NCBI RefSeq assembly: GCF_031010195.1
Contig: NZ_JAUAMC010000005.1
Location: forward strand, 62,001-126,000
Length of the DNA: 64,000 nucleotides
DNA from: Halomonas sp. SpR8
GTDB taxonomy: Bacteria; Pseudomonadota; Gammaproteobacteria; Pseudomonadales; Halomonadaceae
Direction: 5' to 3'
The position numbers and the translations under genes are program-made. The notes under the pieces were generated by a model that worked only from the letters and a program-made list of their open reading frames with translations, had not been told where the DNA came from and searched no databases. Below are positions 8,754-15,493 of this stretch, piece by piece; the stretch's first letter is position 1; each line of letters starts with the position of its first letter.

Positions 8754-8821
8754 GAAGATCTAAAGCAAGCAACTTGTTTTTTACCTGCTACAGCCTCTCC
8801 AAATAGCTAGCCATCCTAGCC

Positions 8822-9049
8822 ATGTCCAAAGCAATCAAGAGCTACACCGACATGGCTAATCTAATCAAACTCCCCGCAGTTAAAGAAAAGACTTCCCTAA
8901 GCACTAGCACCATTTACCGAGGCGTTGAGCGAGGCGACTTCCCCAAGCCTGTGCGACTTAGCCCACGCTCCGTGGCCTGGGTAGAGAATGAAGTTGAAGC
9001 CTGGATCGAGCAACGCATTGAAGCTAGCCGCCAAGAGGGGGCCGCATAA
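8822..9049 (+). CDS. AlpA-family transcriptional regulator
   Basis: 75-residue MerR-like winged-helix protein of the AlpA family, typical of P4-like islands, where it activates integrase or excision functions. The signature is TSLSTSTIYRGVERGDFPKPVRLSPRSVAW, followed by EVEAWIEQRIEASR. The ATG at 8822 fits family length. The next 260 bases contain the C4-type RNA region rather than a protein gene. Its exact target promoter cannot be told; the GGGGGCA cluster near int is one possibility. Confidence 0.88.
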   Translation: MSKAIKSYTDMANLIKLPAVKEKTSLSTSTIYRGVERGDFPKPVRLSPRSVAWVENEVEAWIEQRIEASRQEGAA

Positions 9050-9111
9050 ATGTTGACCGCTGCCACCACTCCCCGCTATGCTCCAAGGGCTGGCGCAAAA
9101 TCGTCAGCCGG

Positions 9112-9136
9112 GTGTGCAAGCTCGAATTCAAATAGG
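9112..9136 (+). promoter_or_regulatory. Upstream target sequence of the C4-type RNA
   Basis: GTGTGCAAG (9112-9120) and AAATAGG (9130-9136) are the exact reverse complements of CTTGCACAC (9236-9244) and CCTATTT (9222-9228) in the C4-type RNA. In P4 and P1/P7 immunity such a segment pairs with the antisense RNA and promotes early termination. Confidence 0.7.
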
Positions 9137-9143
9137 CGCAACA

Positions 9144-9169
9144 GCGCCCACCATGACGGCGTTTTTTTT
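9144..9169 (+). terminator. Terminator-like hairpin upstream of the C4-type RNA
   Basis: GCGCC (9144-9148) pairs with GGCGT (9158-9162), followed by a T8 run. Placed between the upstream target and the C4-type RNA, it could end the leader transcript, as premature termination does in P4 immunity. The stem is short, so regulated termination is plausible. Confidence 0.5.
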
Positions 9170-9182
9170 ATGCCCGTCAATT

Positions 9183-9263
9183 ATGGTGGACTGTGCGTGG
9201 GAGGCTTCGGCCTGCCGGATTCCTATTTGTCCGGTCTTGCACACCTGCGTACAGTCCGCCACC
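9183..9263 (+). ncRNA. C4-type antisense RNA (P4/P1-like immunity RNA)
   Basis: Structured RNA of the C4 family that represses phage or satellite genes by pairing with its own transcript. The outer stem is 9184-9194 with 9251-9261 (TGGTGGACTGT/ACAGTCCGCCA, one G-U). Inside are AGGC-TTCG-GCCT at 9202-9213 (a UUCG tetraloop) and CCGGA/TCCGG at 9215-9234. The CCGGA/TCCGG loop carries CCTATTT, and the following strand carries CTTGCACAC. Both are complementary to sequences upstream (9112-9136) and downstream (9269-9303). This architecture (two loops, each matching both flanks) is the C4 hallmark. Confidence 0.78.
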
Positions 9264-9268
9264 CATCA

Positions 9269-9303
9269 TGTGCAAGTGATCTGGCGGACTCCGATCAAAT
9301 AGG
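9269..9303 (+). promoter_or_regulatory. Downstream C4 target overlapping a ribosome binding site
   Basis: TGTGCAAG (9269-9276) and CAAATAGG (9296-9303) repeat the two C4-complementary boxes. The second box runs into AGGAG, the ribosome binding site of the 69-codon gene starting at 9314, so pairing would also hide the site of translation start. Confidence 0.65.
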
Positions 9304-9313
9304 AGATCCACCA

Positions 9314-9523
9314 ATGACGGCATCAATCCGCCTATCCAACCTGATTACCCGCAGTTTATCCAGCCGTGCAGCAGCGCATCGCCAGATGGCCAAGGCCGCT
9401 TTATTTGCCGATTCCAGCACGCGCACCCGCCTTAAGCGTTACAACCACCACATTGAAAAAGCCCAACAGCTAGAAGCCCGCGCCCTAGAGACTGCCAAGC
9501 GCAGCGTAGGCGGTGCGGCATGA
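9314..9523 (+). CDS. Small basic element protein under C4 control (69 residues)
   Basis: Not recognised by family. The open frame runs from 9050, but the upstream part lies across the C4 RNA and its targets, so the ATG at 9314, which follows AGGAG, is taken as start. The product is helical, Arg/Ala rich, with pI clearly basic (SSRAAAHRQMAKAALFADSSTRTRLKRY). Its stop overlaps the next ATG (ATGA). In P4-like elements the gene after the immunity region is silenced in the lysogenic state, so it may be an early lytic or replication-linked gene; that role is inference. Confidence 0.65.
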   Translation: MTASIRLSNLITRSLSSRAAAHRQMAKAALFADSSTRTRLKRYNHHIEKAQQLEARALETAKRSVGGAA

Positions 9524-9837
9524 ACCAAAACCAAATCCCTCAAGAATGCCGCGACGCCTTGTTGCACATAATGACTATCGGCATGGCTGCCAACGCTTTA
9601 CGCCATGCGGATGGATCAGAACCGCCATGCTGGGTAAGCGTCGATTTCAGCGGAATGCTACTTGAGCTGAACGTTCACGTATTACGCCGCGCTGACCTTC
9701 GCTCTCCGGGCGCATTGCCAAAGACCTATTGCGTGCGAGTGCCACCATGCCGACGCGCTGAGCCCGACAGCCTTGAGCAGCTTCAAGCCATTGCCCGCGA
9801 ACTGGAAGCGTTACTTCCTAAGGCGGCGGCCGCATGA
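9520..9837 (+). CDS. Uncharacterised small element protein (105 residues)
   Basis: Not recognised. The ATG overlaps the previous stop and its own stop overlaps the next ATG by four bases, consistent with a polycistronic early operon. A conserved-looking segment CWVSVDFSGMLLELNVHVL suggests a small alpha/beta fold. Three Cys/Arg-rich stretches near the C-terminus (CVRVPPCRRAEPD) are seen but form no clear zinc motif. Real coding is supported mainly by the tight overlaps. Confidence 0.6.
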   Translation: MNQNQIPQECRDALLHIMTIGMAANALRHADGSEPPCWVSVDFSGMLLELNVHVLRRADLRSPGALPKTYCVRVPPCRRAEPDSLEQLQAIARELEALLPKAAAA

Positions 9838-10088
9838 ACCGCCTAAACAACCAAACCATAAAGCACCTAGCCGAGCTGCGTGATATTGCCGAAGCCAATA
9901 CCATGCTAGCAACCGTGATGGGTGATGTTGCCTATCTAAGCGGTGAAGTCACCGAACAGCAGGCGCAAGCCTGGGCAACCGTCTTCCGTTGCATGGGGGA
10001 ACGTGCCACCACCTTAGCCTATGAGCTTTTGGAAGAAGACCCCGAAGCCGCTGACGCTGAGCTGGAAGGGGGCCACATTGCTGACTAA
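9834..10088 (+). CDS. Uncharacterised small acidic element protein (84 residues)
   Basis: Not recognised. Starts by ATGA overlap with the preceding gene. The protein is helical and acidic, especially at the C-terminus (LLEEDPEAADAELEGG). It belongs to the run of small genes between the C4 RNA and the replication gene. No motif supports a function. Confidence 0.6.
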   Translation: MNRLNNQTIKHLAELRDIAEANTMLATVMGDVAYLSGEVTEQQAQAWATVFRCMGERATTLAYELLEEDPEAADAELEGGHIAD

Positions 10089-10093
10089 CACCC

Positions 10094-10243
10094 ATGAAAA
10101 AGCCCAGCGCAATGGCTGGGCCTTCTCCGCGCCGCCTTCCACAGCAAACGCTAAACCTGAGAATAGCACACGGTATGGGGCGCGCCTATGCCGTGTGGAT
10201 CGTACGCAATCGTCAACGGTCATTGCTGGCGCTGAGAAGCTAA
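10094..10243 (+). CDS. Possible very small basic protein (49 residues)
   Basis: An ATG five bases after the previous stop opens a 49-codon frame encoding a strongly basic peptide (MKKPSAMAGPSPRRLPQQ, then GRAYAVWIVRNRQRSLL). It would fill the otherwise empty 180 bp before the replication gene. Only position and composition support it; it may be noncoding. Confidence 0.3.
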   Translation: MKKPSAMAGPSPRRLPQQTLNLRIAHGMGRAYAVWIVRNRQRSLLALRS

Positions 10244-10268
10244 GCCCGGTAAGCGGTAAGGGGGTGAT

Positions 10269-12212
10269 ATGACCAGCCACGCCGCCTTTATTGATCGACA
10301 AGCCTTTGCTGATTCGCTGCTGCATTGTGGCCCTTGGAAGTGCAGCAACGACGACCAAGCCTTGATCGACCACGCCACCGCCCAAGCCCGCACCGTTGAG
10401 CTGGAAACCGCACAGCTCAGCGACCCTATTTACGCTTTGCAACGCGCCCGCCGCCGTGCCACCCGTCATCATCTAACCCCACCCACGGGGTATAGCTGTA
10501 CCGGGGAGCTGTTGCGGCTCGCTTGCCCGCTGTGGTGGCGTCGGCAGCTTCGCCGCTTAACCAGCCGCCGCCGTGAACAGCGGCAACGCCTGCTAGGTCG
10601 TACCCAGAAGCGGGCGGGTATCTACGTGAGCAATGAAGGCTACCGCCGCCGCATTGACCAAGCCACCCGAAATGCTCGCCTGCTGGAAGCCATCACCGCC
10701 ACCAACCAAGAGGGCGACCAGTACACGCTGGCAGAACTGACAGAGCTTGGCCTGGCTAACCCTGAGTTTCGGCGGGCAGAGCTAATGCTGCGCATTGCCG
10801 ACACTGAGCGCGAAGCCGACCGGGCCGGGCATTGCGGCATGTTCTATACCATCACCACCCCTAGCCGCTTTCACCCGGTACGCCAGAACGCCAGCCTAAA
10901 CCATAAGTACGCTGGCGCTGACCCGCGTGAAGCACAGGCTTACTTGCAAAACCAATGGGCCAAGGCCCGCGCCAAGCTAAAGCGTGAAGGCTTGGGTATC
11001 TATGGCATCCGTGTAGCTGAGCCTCACCACGATGGCACCCCGCATTGGCACCTACTGATATGGATGTGCCCAGAAAATGAAGGCCGTGTAACCGGGATTT
11101 TACGCCGCTATGCCCTAGAAGATTCACCAGGGGAAGTAGCACACAACACCAGCATCCGATTCAAAGCGGTCAAGATCGACCGCCGCAAAGGTAGTGCAGC
11201 GGGTTACGTGGCTAAGTACGTGGCGAAGAATATCAACGGTAAGCAGCACAGCCGCCAAGGTGTACCGGGCGATAACCTAGACCACTACGGCCAGCCACTA
11301 GAAACCAGCGCCCCGCGCATTGAAGCGTGGGCAGCCTGCTGGGGTATTCGCCAGTTTCAGTTTGTCGGCCTTCCTTCCGTCACCGTGTGGCGTGAACTGC
11401 GCCGCCTCAAAGATGAACAGCGCCTAGCCGATTGGGAAGCGGCCACACGGCCAGAACCGGAAGCCGCCGCGATCCTAGAAGGATTACGCCAAGCGGCCAA
11501 TGCTGGCGCCTGGGATAAGTACCTGCACTTGATGGGTGGCCCTATGCAGCCCCGCGACGCTGCACCCATTCGCCCGTGGCGGGTGGTACGTCAAACCGTT
11601 GACGCGGCCAACATCAACCCAATGACCGGGGAATGGTCAAGCGACACGCTTGGCCGTTACGGGGAACCGATGGCGGGCACCTGGGGCTTAGTGGTTAGCA
11701 GTCAGTTAGGCGAAACGGAATACCTTACCCGGTACTACCGCTGGACGTTTGAGCGCAAGGGTAAAACTGCCGGGGTTGATTTTCAGCGCGAAGGCGAAGC
11801 CGCAGCGCCTTGGACTCGTGTCATTAACTGTACGCGCAGAGCCATGAAATACGAGAGAGAGGCAAGGGAACTGGCGGCAAAAGGGCCACTAACCGCTTTT
11901 CGTTACATGGGCGAATTGAAGCCTAAGCGACCGCTATGGCCATGGGAGAAATCAATTCTATTTGAAAGGAGCGCTACCGAAACATTCCGGCGGTTATTTC
12001 CAGTAGCCGACCCGGCCAGGGTGGCCGAGCTTCTCCAGCAGGGAGAGAGCTATCGCGAGCGGGACGATATGCAGCGCGTGATGCGTGAAGAGCGCGAGCG
12101 CCTTGAAGTACGGCGCAAGGCATCTATTGAGGAAGGCCGTGAACTGGTTCTTGATTGGCTGTTGGATGGGGAGCTGTCACTCGCTGATATACCACCGGGA
12201 GTATTTGCATGA
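10269..12212 (+). CDS. P2 gpA-like rolling-circle replication endonuclease
   Basis: HUH endonuclease of the phage replication gene A family (PF05840), which nicks the origin and stays covalently joined to the 5' end. The HUH motif is His259-Trp260-His261 in GTPHWHLLIW, and the paired catalytic tyrosines are Tyr313 and Tyr317 in AAGYVAKYVAKN (YxxxY spacing, as in P2 gpA and phiX174 A). The 647-residue length is close to P2 A. A strong site AAGGGGGTGAT precedes the ATG at 10269. The C-terminus is charged and helical and overlaps the next gene by four bases. It implies that the element can replicate after excision. Confidence 0.9.
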   Translation: MTSHAAFIDRQAFADSLLHCGPWKCSNDDQALIDHATAQARTVELETAQLSDPIYALQRARRRATRHHLTPPTGYSCTGELLRLACPLWWRRQLRRLTSRRREQRQRLLGRTQKRAGIYVSNEGYRRRIDQATRNARLLEAITATNQEGDQYTLAELTELGLANPEFRRAELMLRIADTEREADRAGHCGMFYTITTPSRFHPVRQNASLNHKYAGADPREAQAYLQNQWAKARAKLKREGLGIYGIRVAEPHHDGTPHWHLLIWMCPENEGRVTGILRRYALEDSPGEVAHNTSIRFKAVKIDRRKGSAAGYVAKYVAKNINGKQHSRQGVPGDNLDHYGQPLETSAPRIEAWAACWGIRQFQFVGLPSVTVWRELRRLKDEQRLADWEAATRPEPEAAAILEGLRQAANAGAWDKYLHLMGGPMQPRDAAPIRPWRVVRQTVDAANINPMTGEWSSDTLGRYGEPMAGTWGLVVSSQLGETEYLTRYYRWTFERKGKTAGVDFQREGEAAAPWTRVINCTRRAMKYEREARELAAKGPLTAFRYMGELKPKRPLWPWEKSILFERSATETFRRLFPVADPARVAELLQQGESYRERDDMQRVMREERERLEVRRKASIEEGRELVLDWLLDGELSLADIPPGVFA

Positions 12213-12565
12213 ACGGTGACGCCTTACTTGCCCGCATTGCTCATATGCAGGCCACTGCTGGCGCTGCCCGGTCACAAGGTCAGCCCGGTATCCGAGCCAA
12301 GCAACGCCAGCGCCGTGCAACCGTGACCACTCGCATAGAGCCATGGCTGGCGCTGATAGAGAAACGGTGCGGCCTGCTGGCTGAGGATCGTCGCTTTATT
12401 CGCCTACGGTTGGCCACACAACAACACAGTGAAGCAATGCGGCTAGCCGAAGGGTATAGCGCCGCCTGGGAACAGGCAGCCATGCAGGAACAGCGCGCCC
12501 ATGTAAAGAGCAATGCAGGCCGTCAAGCGGCTAATCGTTGGCTAAAACGGCAGCTTGATCAATGA
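12209..12565 (+). CDS. Uncharacterised basic element protein (118 residues)
   Basis: Not recognised. ATGA overlap with the replication gene suggests co-expression. The protein is helical and Arg-rich (GIRAKQRQRRATVTTRIEPW) and ends in QAANRWLKRQLDQ. It might bind nucleic acid or assist the replication protein, but no motif proves this. It ends convergent with brnA, 15 bp away. Confidence 0.6.
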   Translation: MNGDALLARIAHMQATAGAARSQGQPGIRAKQRQRRATVTTRIEPWLALIEKRCGLLAEDRRFIRLRLATQQHSEAMRLAEGYSAAWEQAAMQEQRAHVKSNAGRQAANRWLKRQLDQ

Positions 12566-12579
12566 GCGCGCTAACGTGG

Positions 12580-12849
12580 TCAACCGTGTTCATGCTCACG
12601 GATATAGGTTTTAAGCGCCTGGTCAATACGACGCTGCCAGCCTTCGCCCTCTGCTTTGAAATGCTCTATTACTTCGGGAGAAAGGCGTATTGACGTTTTA
12701 ACCTTAGTGGGGGCTTGCTGGCGCCCACGCTTACCAATTGTTCGTTGCAGGGCAGCGGGCAGCACGTCAGCCATGGGCCGCATTTGTTTTACGTCCGCGT
12801 CTGTTAGCTCTCTTACTTCGCCGTCTTTATTCGTGAGTCGCGTTTTCAT
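12580..12849 (-). CDS. brnA: BrnA antitoxin
   Basis: Antitoxin of the type II BrnT/BrnA system; neutralises the ribonuclease toxin BrnT and represses the operon by its ribbon-helix-helix domain. The 89-residue protein has the BrnA tail TKVKTSIRLSPEVIEHFKAEGEGWQRRIDQALKTYI. The toxin gene precedes it and overlaps it by 23 bases, the normal BrnTA order. It is encoded opposite to its element neighbours, as expected for an independent addiction module. A truncated relative lies at 17151. Confidence 0.9.
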   Translation of the reverse strand: MKTRLTNKDGEVRELTDADVKQMRPMADVLPAALQRTIGKRGRQQAPTKVKTSIRLSPEVIEHFKAEGEGWQRRIDQALKTYIREHEHG

Positions 12850-13102
12850 AGCTCCGCACCTCCCGTGCGTTGGCTTTCCTGAGACTGATCACCCGAATGC
12901 CATCTGTGATAGGTGTAAAGCACACCACGTGCACCCTTTCCCCTATCTTTCCCAAACCAATGAAGCGCCGTTCTGGGTAGTCATTGCGGGTATCTTCCGA
13001 AAATACAGCCCCATCCCAATCAAAGCGCTCTGCTGCCGTGAAAGGAAGGCCGCGCTCCTGTTCATTCCGGGCGCTTTTGTTTGGGTCATAGTCGATGATC
13101 AT
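12827..13102 (-). CDS. brnT: BrnT ribonuclease toxin
   Basis: Toxin of the BrnT family (RelE-like fold), which cleaves RNA and stops growth when free of BrnA. The 91-residue sequence shows the family pattern DYDPNKSARNEQERGLPF, then EDTRNDYPERRFIGLGKIGERVHVVCFT and IRVISLRKANAREVRSYE. The catalytic Arg/Glu-rich strands appear intact. Co-translated with brnA. Likely stabilises the element in the host population. Confidence 0.9.
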   Translation of the reverse strand: MIIDYDPNKSARNEQERGLPFTAAERFDWDGAVFSEDTRNDYPERRFIGLGKIGERVHVVCFTPITDGIRVISLRKANAREVRSYENATHE

Positions 13103-13488
13103 AGCTTTTATTGTATGGACAAAAAGAATAGTCCGCCAGTTCCCCGCAATAAAAAACCTAGGTTCTTCTGGCGCTCAACACCCAGAGCCACGGGGGCAGA
13201 CAGTCCCGGATTCCGGGAAATTTTGGGCCACCCAGCGTGTACCACCGCAGGTGGGCAGTATCCGCGTAGCGATGCGGCCTATCACCTGTGCGACCTGTAC
13301 ACCGTCCCCAGCTTACTCAGGCAAAGCATGTACAGGTGCCCCCCAGCGAAATGCACACCTCAAAGCGGCACCACTCACCAGCCACGGCCAGCGCTTAGCG
13401 CCGCCGGGAGGTGACGCCATGTAATAGCCCAACGCTAAAGAAAAGGCCCAATAAGGCCAGATTAACGGCAAATAAAAGTGGTACGAAA
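13103..13488. other. Noncoding 386 bp between brnT and the next operon
   Basis: No convincing gene. It holds the promoter region of brnTA, a 21-bp sequence (13191-13211) repeated at 14751-14771, and a CCACC...GGTGG small hairpin near 13240. The repeat makes it a candidate origin or recognition region. Frames that cross it have no family features. Confidence 0.5.
13191..13211 (+). repeat. 21-bp direct repeat, copy 1
   Basis: ACGGGGGCA, one variable base, then ACAGTCCCGGA; the second copy at 14751-14771 differs only at the variable base (G here, A there). Both lie in noncoding DNA of the element and in the same orientation. Confidence 0.75.
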
Positions 13489-13647
13489 ATGAAGAAACGC
13501 GGTTCCCAGATTTACCCAACTCAACAGCGGCGCGCAGAGCTGGCGCGAATGCTCAATGAAATGGCCAGCGCTGGCGACGTTAACGCCGCTGGCTGGCTAC
13601 TGCTGTTATCTGAAATGAAACAACCCAAAAGCGAGGCAACCCAATGA
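13489..13647 (+). CDS. Small uncharacterised element protein (52 residues)
   Basis: Not recognised. The open frame begins earlier, but the ATG at 13489 gives a plausible 52-residue protein starting MKKRGSQIYPTQQRRAELARML. It is helical and amphipathic. Its stop overlaps the ATG of the next gene (ATGA), which supports that it is translated and coupled to the coiled-coil protein. Confidence 0.55.
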   Translation: MKKRGSQIYPTQQRRAELARMLNEMASAGDVNAAGWLLLLSEMKQPKSEATQ

Positions 13648-14630
13648 ACGACAATCTAAACACCTGGAAAGCATGGCTTGAACAGCACCAACAAGCTCAA
13701 AAAGTGGTAAGTGCCGCCACTGTCAAAGCGTCAGAAGCACGGCATCAAATGGAAATGGCTGAACTACACCTTACGTCTTTAACCCATAGAGAGAGCCCGC
13801 ATGGCTTGCAGATTAGCCAACCTGCAACGCCTGAACAGGTGCAAAAGGTAACGGGAGCCCTTACTGCTAAGCTAGAACGCAGCGCCACACACAAGCATGA
13901 TCCTAGCCGATTAGAATTACAGAAAGCGCTTAGTGATCTCCAAAAAGCACGGGGTCGCTACGATGAAGCCCATGCCACTCATGTTGAGCTAAGCGACGAA
14001 CAATCACAGGCTGAAAAAGCATTAACTGCTATCGTTAAGGATCGGCCAGAGGCTACACCGCAGGCGTTGGAGGCGGTGACTCAGGCAATGGATGCACACC
14101 AGCAGCACATTGACAAAATCAACGTCACTATCACGGCGATGAAAGACAGCAAAAGCATAATTGCCGACCTGGAAGATCAAGCCCGCCGCGCTGCTGAAGA
14201 GGTGGATCGGCTAGAAGCTAGCGCGCTGATGGGCGAAGTTGACGAAACCGCCAAGGGGCAAGCCACCACCACACTAGCGAAGGCCCGGAAGGCTGCCGAA
14301 AAAGCAGCCGAACAGGCAGAGAAGCAAGCCAGTGGACGCCGGGGGCTAGAAAGAATCCGTGACGACCTGCAAGCCGAGCTTACCGAGCTGGAAAGCCTGC
14401 AACGTGGCGTAGGCTATGAGGTCGGTAAAGCCGCCATAGCGAAAGCAGAGCGCGAACTGCTGGAAGCTATCGAGGTGGCAGGGCTGCAAGATCGTGTGGC
14501 CGCGATTAATGCCGCCCGCGATGAAGCGAGCTTCTACGCCCCTGAGGGCACTGGCTACAACAGCGCTCACATTGAACTAAGGCTTTCAACTTTCTACATG
14601 ATGGATGCACCTGAGCGGCTTGAATTCTAA
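13644..14630 (+). CDS. Long coiled-coil element protein (328 residues)
   Basis: Not recognised as a named family. Nearly the whole protein is predicted helical with heptads rich in Ala, Glu, Lys and Gln (for example KARKAAEKAAEQAEKQASGRR and the QAELTELESLQRGVGYE region), so an extended coiled coil is likely from about residue 20 to 290. The last 30 residues (ASFYAPEGTGYNSAHIELRLSTFYMM) look like a small globular cap. No signal peptide or membrane segment. It could be a structural, anti-host or defence factor; nothing shows which. A strong terminator follows. Confidence 0.65.
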   Translation: MNDNLNTWKAWLEQHQQAQKVVSAATVKASEARHQMEMAELHLTSLTHRESPHGLQISQPATPEQVQKVTGALTAKLERSATHKHDPSRLELQKALSDLQKARGRYDEAHATHVELSDEQSQAEKALTAIVKDRPEATPQALEAVTQAMDAHQQHIDKINVTITAMKDSKSIIADLEDQARRAAEEVDRLEASALMGEVDETAKGQATTTLAKARKAAEKAAEQAEKQASGRRGLERIRDDLQAELTELESLQRGVGYEVGKAAIAKAERELLEAIEVAGLQDRVAAINAARDEASFYAPEGTGYNSAHIELRLSTFYMMDAPERLEF

Positions 14631-14648
14631 CCAGTAGGCCGCTTACTT

Positions 14649-14684
14649 AAGCCGCGAAGGGTAACCAGCTTCGCGGCTTTTTTG
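14649..14684 (+). terminator. Rho-independent terminator after the coiled-coil gene
   Basis: AAGCCGCGAAG and CTTCGCGGCTT form an 11-bp stem around a short loop and are followed by T6. It ends the rightmost operon of the element. Confidence 0.85.
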
Positions 14685-14750
14685 TGGCCAGCGCTGGCGC
14701 TCTTACATGCCGAAAAAATAAAAAGGTACTCCCCCACCCACCCCGGCATT

Positions 14751-14771
14751 ACGGGGGCAAACAGTCCCGGA
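14751..14771 (+). repeat. 21-bp direct repeat, copy 2
   Basis: Same orientation as 13191-13211 with one mismatch. Both copies continue with ATT and then AAATTT-like sequence a little further on, so the similarity extends beyond the 21 bp. Confidence 0.75.
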
Positions 14772-15356
14772 ATTCGCCTATGCACGGCAAATTTACGGGA
14801 TTGGTTGTTGTTTTGTTATCACGCCATCAAGCCGCCGCTGGCACCATGCCCGGTATACCGTGAACACCTCGCTACTTTTGAGCCGATATAAGCCACTTAT
14901 GAGCCAATGCGCTGTTTTTGATGGCCTTTGGTCAGGATGGAGCGAAGCCAAAAAGGTGCCCGCCATCCGCTAAGGTGGCCACTAAACCGCCCCGGCCATA
15001 GGCACGCGATACAACAACCCAACGCAACCAAGCGGCGCACTTTGGCCATGCCCGGTGCGCTGCTGGCGTTGCTGTGATTTTGTCACGATTTAATGCAGGC
15101 AATTAGGCTGCTGGTGCACTTCACTACCTGGGGGATGGGGCGAAGCCCCATGAAGCGAAGCGGTAACAGACCGGGCACTAAAGCCGCGGCGGCTTGTGGG
15201 CAGCCGTCCACCTCAAAGCCCAAAGCACCACCGCCGCTTTATTGCCAAACAGGGTTTAATAAACGGCACTTGTTGGATAGCCCGCTGCAAATTTAATTAC
15301 CCCCATATCTCTACCCGAGTTCAAAGCACGGGTTAAGGTGAGTAGCGACATAAAAT

Positions 15357-15378
15357 AGGGGGCATAATTGGGGGCACT
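15357..15378 (+). repeat. Right-end copy of the GGGGGCA block
   Basis: AGGGGGCAT, four bases, GGGGGCACT: 20 of 22 bases match 6722-6743, about 60 bp inside attR versus about 110 bp inside attL. Likely protein-binding sites used for recombination. Confidence 0.6.
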
Positions 15379-15439
15379 TTTAAAACTGTATAAATTTATT
15401 TACAATAAAAACATAAGGTTAAACATACTTTAAACGGGA

Positions 15440-15458
15440 CGCCGCCTCCACCACCTTA
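15440..15458 (+). repeat. attR of the ssrA-integrated element
   Basis: CGCCGCCTCCACCACCTTA, identical to the end of ssrA at 6595-6613. It is followed by the terminator that presumably belonged to ssrA before insertion. Confidence 0.85.
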
Positions 15459-15470
15459 CTATACAAATCA

Positions 15471-15493
15471 AGCACCTACGGGTGCTTTTTTTT
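15471..15493 (+). terminator. Original ssrA terminator, displaced beyond attR
   Basis: AGCACC-TACG-GGTGCT followed by a run of T. Its position directly after attR indicates it ended ssrA before the element inserted. Confidence 0.8.

Larger units (their letters stand above)
14685..15439. other. Gene-free right end of the element
   Basis: About 750 bp with no convincing gene. It contains the second copy of the 21-bp repeat (14751-14771), local GC-rich repeats such as GGGGCGAAGCCCC near 15137-15149, and the block at 15357-15378 that matches the left end. AT-rich sequence precedes attR. Such a region is a good place for an origin, cos or arm sites. Confidence 0.55.
6595..15458. mobile_element. 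P4-like integrated element in the 3' end of ssrA
   Basis: An insertion of about 8.9 kb bounded by a 19-bp direct repeat (6595-6613 and 15440-15458) whose left copy is the end of ssrA. A P4-type tyrosine integrase lies next to the left end, reading inward. Gene content: integrase, unknown ORF, AlpA-like regulator, C4-type RNA, small ORFs, P2 gpA-like HUH replication protein, BrnTA, coiled-coil protein. Many genes overlap by ATGA, suggesting tight operons. No capsid, portal, terminase, tail, relaxase or mating-pair genes are recognisable, which suggests a satellite-like or replicating genomic island. The replication origin, packaging ability and mobility are not shown by sequence. Confidence 0.85.

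Noticed and set aside
9050..9313. N-terminal half of the 157-codon frame 9050-9523
   Set aside because: It crosses the C4 RNA, a terminator-like hairpin and both target boxes; composition is not protein-like. The ribosome site points to the ATG at 9314.
12656..13424. Plus-strand frames opposite and after brnTA
   Set aside because: Antisense to the clear BrnT/BrnA pair; no domain and no ribosome site.
14682..15296. Short frames in the right end of the element
   Set aside because: No ribosome sites, low similarity to protein composition, lie among repeats.
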